Source: Tardiphaga sp. (GTDB lineage Bacteria; Pseudomonadota; Alphaproteobacteria; Rhizobiales; Xanthobacteraceae). From it: a stretch of DNA of 5,445 nt. A program made the position numbers and the translations under genes. Where the stretch lies: contig JAQGJF010000478.1 in assembly GCA_028290765.1 (NCBI GenBank), positions 1 through 5,445 of the forward strand, in the 5' to 3' direction. A model generated the notes under the pieces. It was given only the letters and a program-made list of their open reading frames with translations. It did not search any database and was not told where the DNA came from. Below are positions 5,363 through 5,445 of this stretch, piece after piece; the first letter of the stretch is position 1, and every line of letters begins with the position of its first letter.

Positions 5363-5445
5363 GTGAAGAAGATCATTTGTGGAGTAGATGTTTCAAAGGC
5401 CAAACTCGATGCCTGCATCATGCCTGGTTCGGTGTTTCGCAGCTT
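5363..5445 (+). CDS. IS110-family DEDD transposase, first 27 codons (runs off right edge)
   Basis: Translation from GTG at 5363 begins MKKIICGVDVSKAKLDACIM. The (V/I)G(I/V)DVSK-x-x-LD signature opens the RuvC-like DEDD domain of IS110-family transposases, and Asp9 is the expected first catalytic acidic residue. The enzyme recombines DNA using a bridge RNA from the element and a serine in its C-terminal domain, which lies beyond the window. The start is a GTG with a modest Shine-Dalgarno (GGCAGG, 5352-5357). This start puts the catalytic Asp at the usual distance from the N-terminus. Codons are less GC-biased here (AAG ATC ATT TGT GGA GTA) than in the upstream genes, consistent with mobile DNA. 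Whether the element is intact cannot be judged. Confidence 0.85.
   Translation, partial: MKKIICGVDVSKAKLDACIMPGSVFRS

Larger units (their letters stand above)
5170..5445 (+). mobile_element. IS110-family insertion sequence, left end only
   Basis: The element is recognised from the transposase N-terminus at 5363. The ~190-nt non-coding leader before it is the usual size for the left end of IS110-group elements, which carry their guide RNA upstream of the transposase. No terminal inverted repeat can be assessed because the right end is off-window. Insertion into a palindromic dispersed repeat agrees with the known preference of several IS110-family elements for REP-like sequences. Confidence 0.7.

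Noticed and set aside
5121..5366. 81-residue plus-strand frame in the IS leader
   Set aside because: It begins inside the palindromic repeat, crosses the inferred IS junction, is Pro/Ala-rich without domain features, and ends just inside the transposase in another frame.

Overview
The window is GC-rich chromosomal DNA. It most resembles a Bradyrhizobium/Rhodopseudomonas-type alphaproteobacterium. This rests on strong G/C bias at third codon positions, on a palindromic intergenic repeat at 5066-5169 of the kind I recall as abundant in that group, and on the protein families present. The genus is an inference; no rRNA or tRNA is present to anchor it.

Layout. (1) Positions 1-2156 on the minus strand hold the N-terminal 718 residues of a very large surface or secreted protein that runs off the left edge. 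It has an LEPR-XLL type N-terminus, a DUF4347 domain, a run of beta-propeller-like repeats and the start of a cadherin/VCBS-like repeat. A long antisense reading frame covers the same DNA but is an artefact. (2) Positions 2157-2829 are a 673-bp divergent intergenic region with several palindromes and direct repeats, including a perfect TGTGA-N6-TCACA site. (3) Positions 2830-4561 on the plus strand carry three tandem paralogues of the phage-tail-collar (microcystin-dependent protein, MdpB-like) family. (4) Positions 4594-5037 encode a small exported protein of unknown family, probably the last gene of the same operon. (5) Positions 5038-5169 hold stacked hairpins forming a dispersed palindromic repeat. 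(6) From about 5170 to the right edge lies the left end of an IS110-family insertion sequence: a ~190-nt leader followed by the first 27 codons of the DEDD transposase.

How it fits together. The giant DUF4347 protein and the collar/exported-protein operon are divergently transcribed and probably share regulation, suggesting a cell-surface or secreted structure. No other phage morphogenesis genes are present, so the collar genes do not mark a prophage here.

The most interesting signal is at the right edge. The insertion sequence appears to interrupt the second arm of the palindromic repeat exactly after a CT dinucleotide. The leader upstream of the transposase can fold into a loop carrying CCCCCT on one side and GGGTGAG on the other. 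These match the left target and the symmetry-predicted right target, as expected for the target-binding loop of an IS110 bridge RNA.
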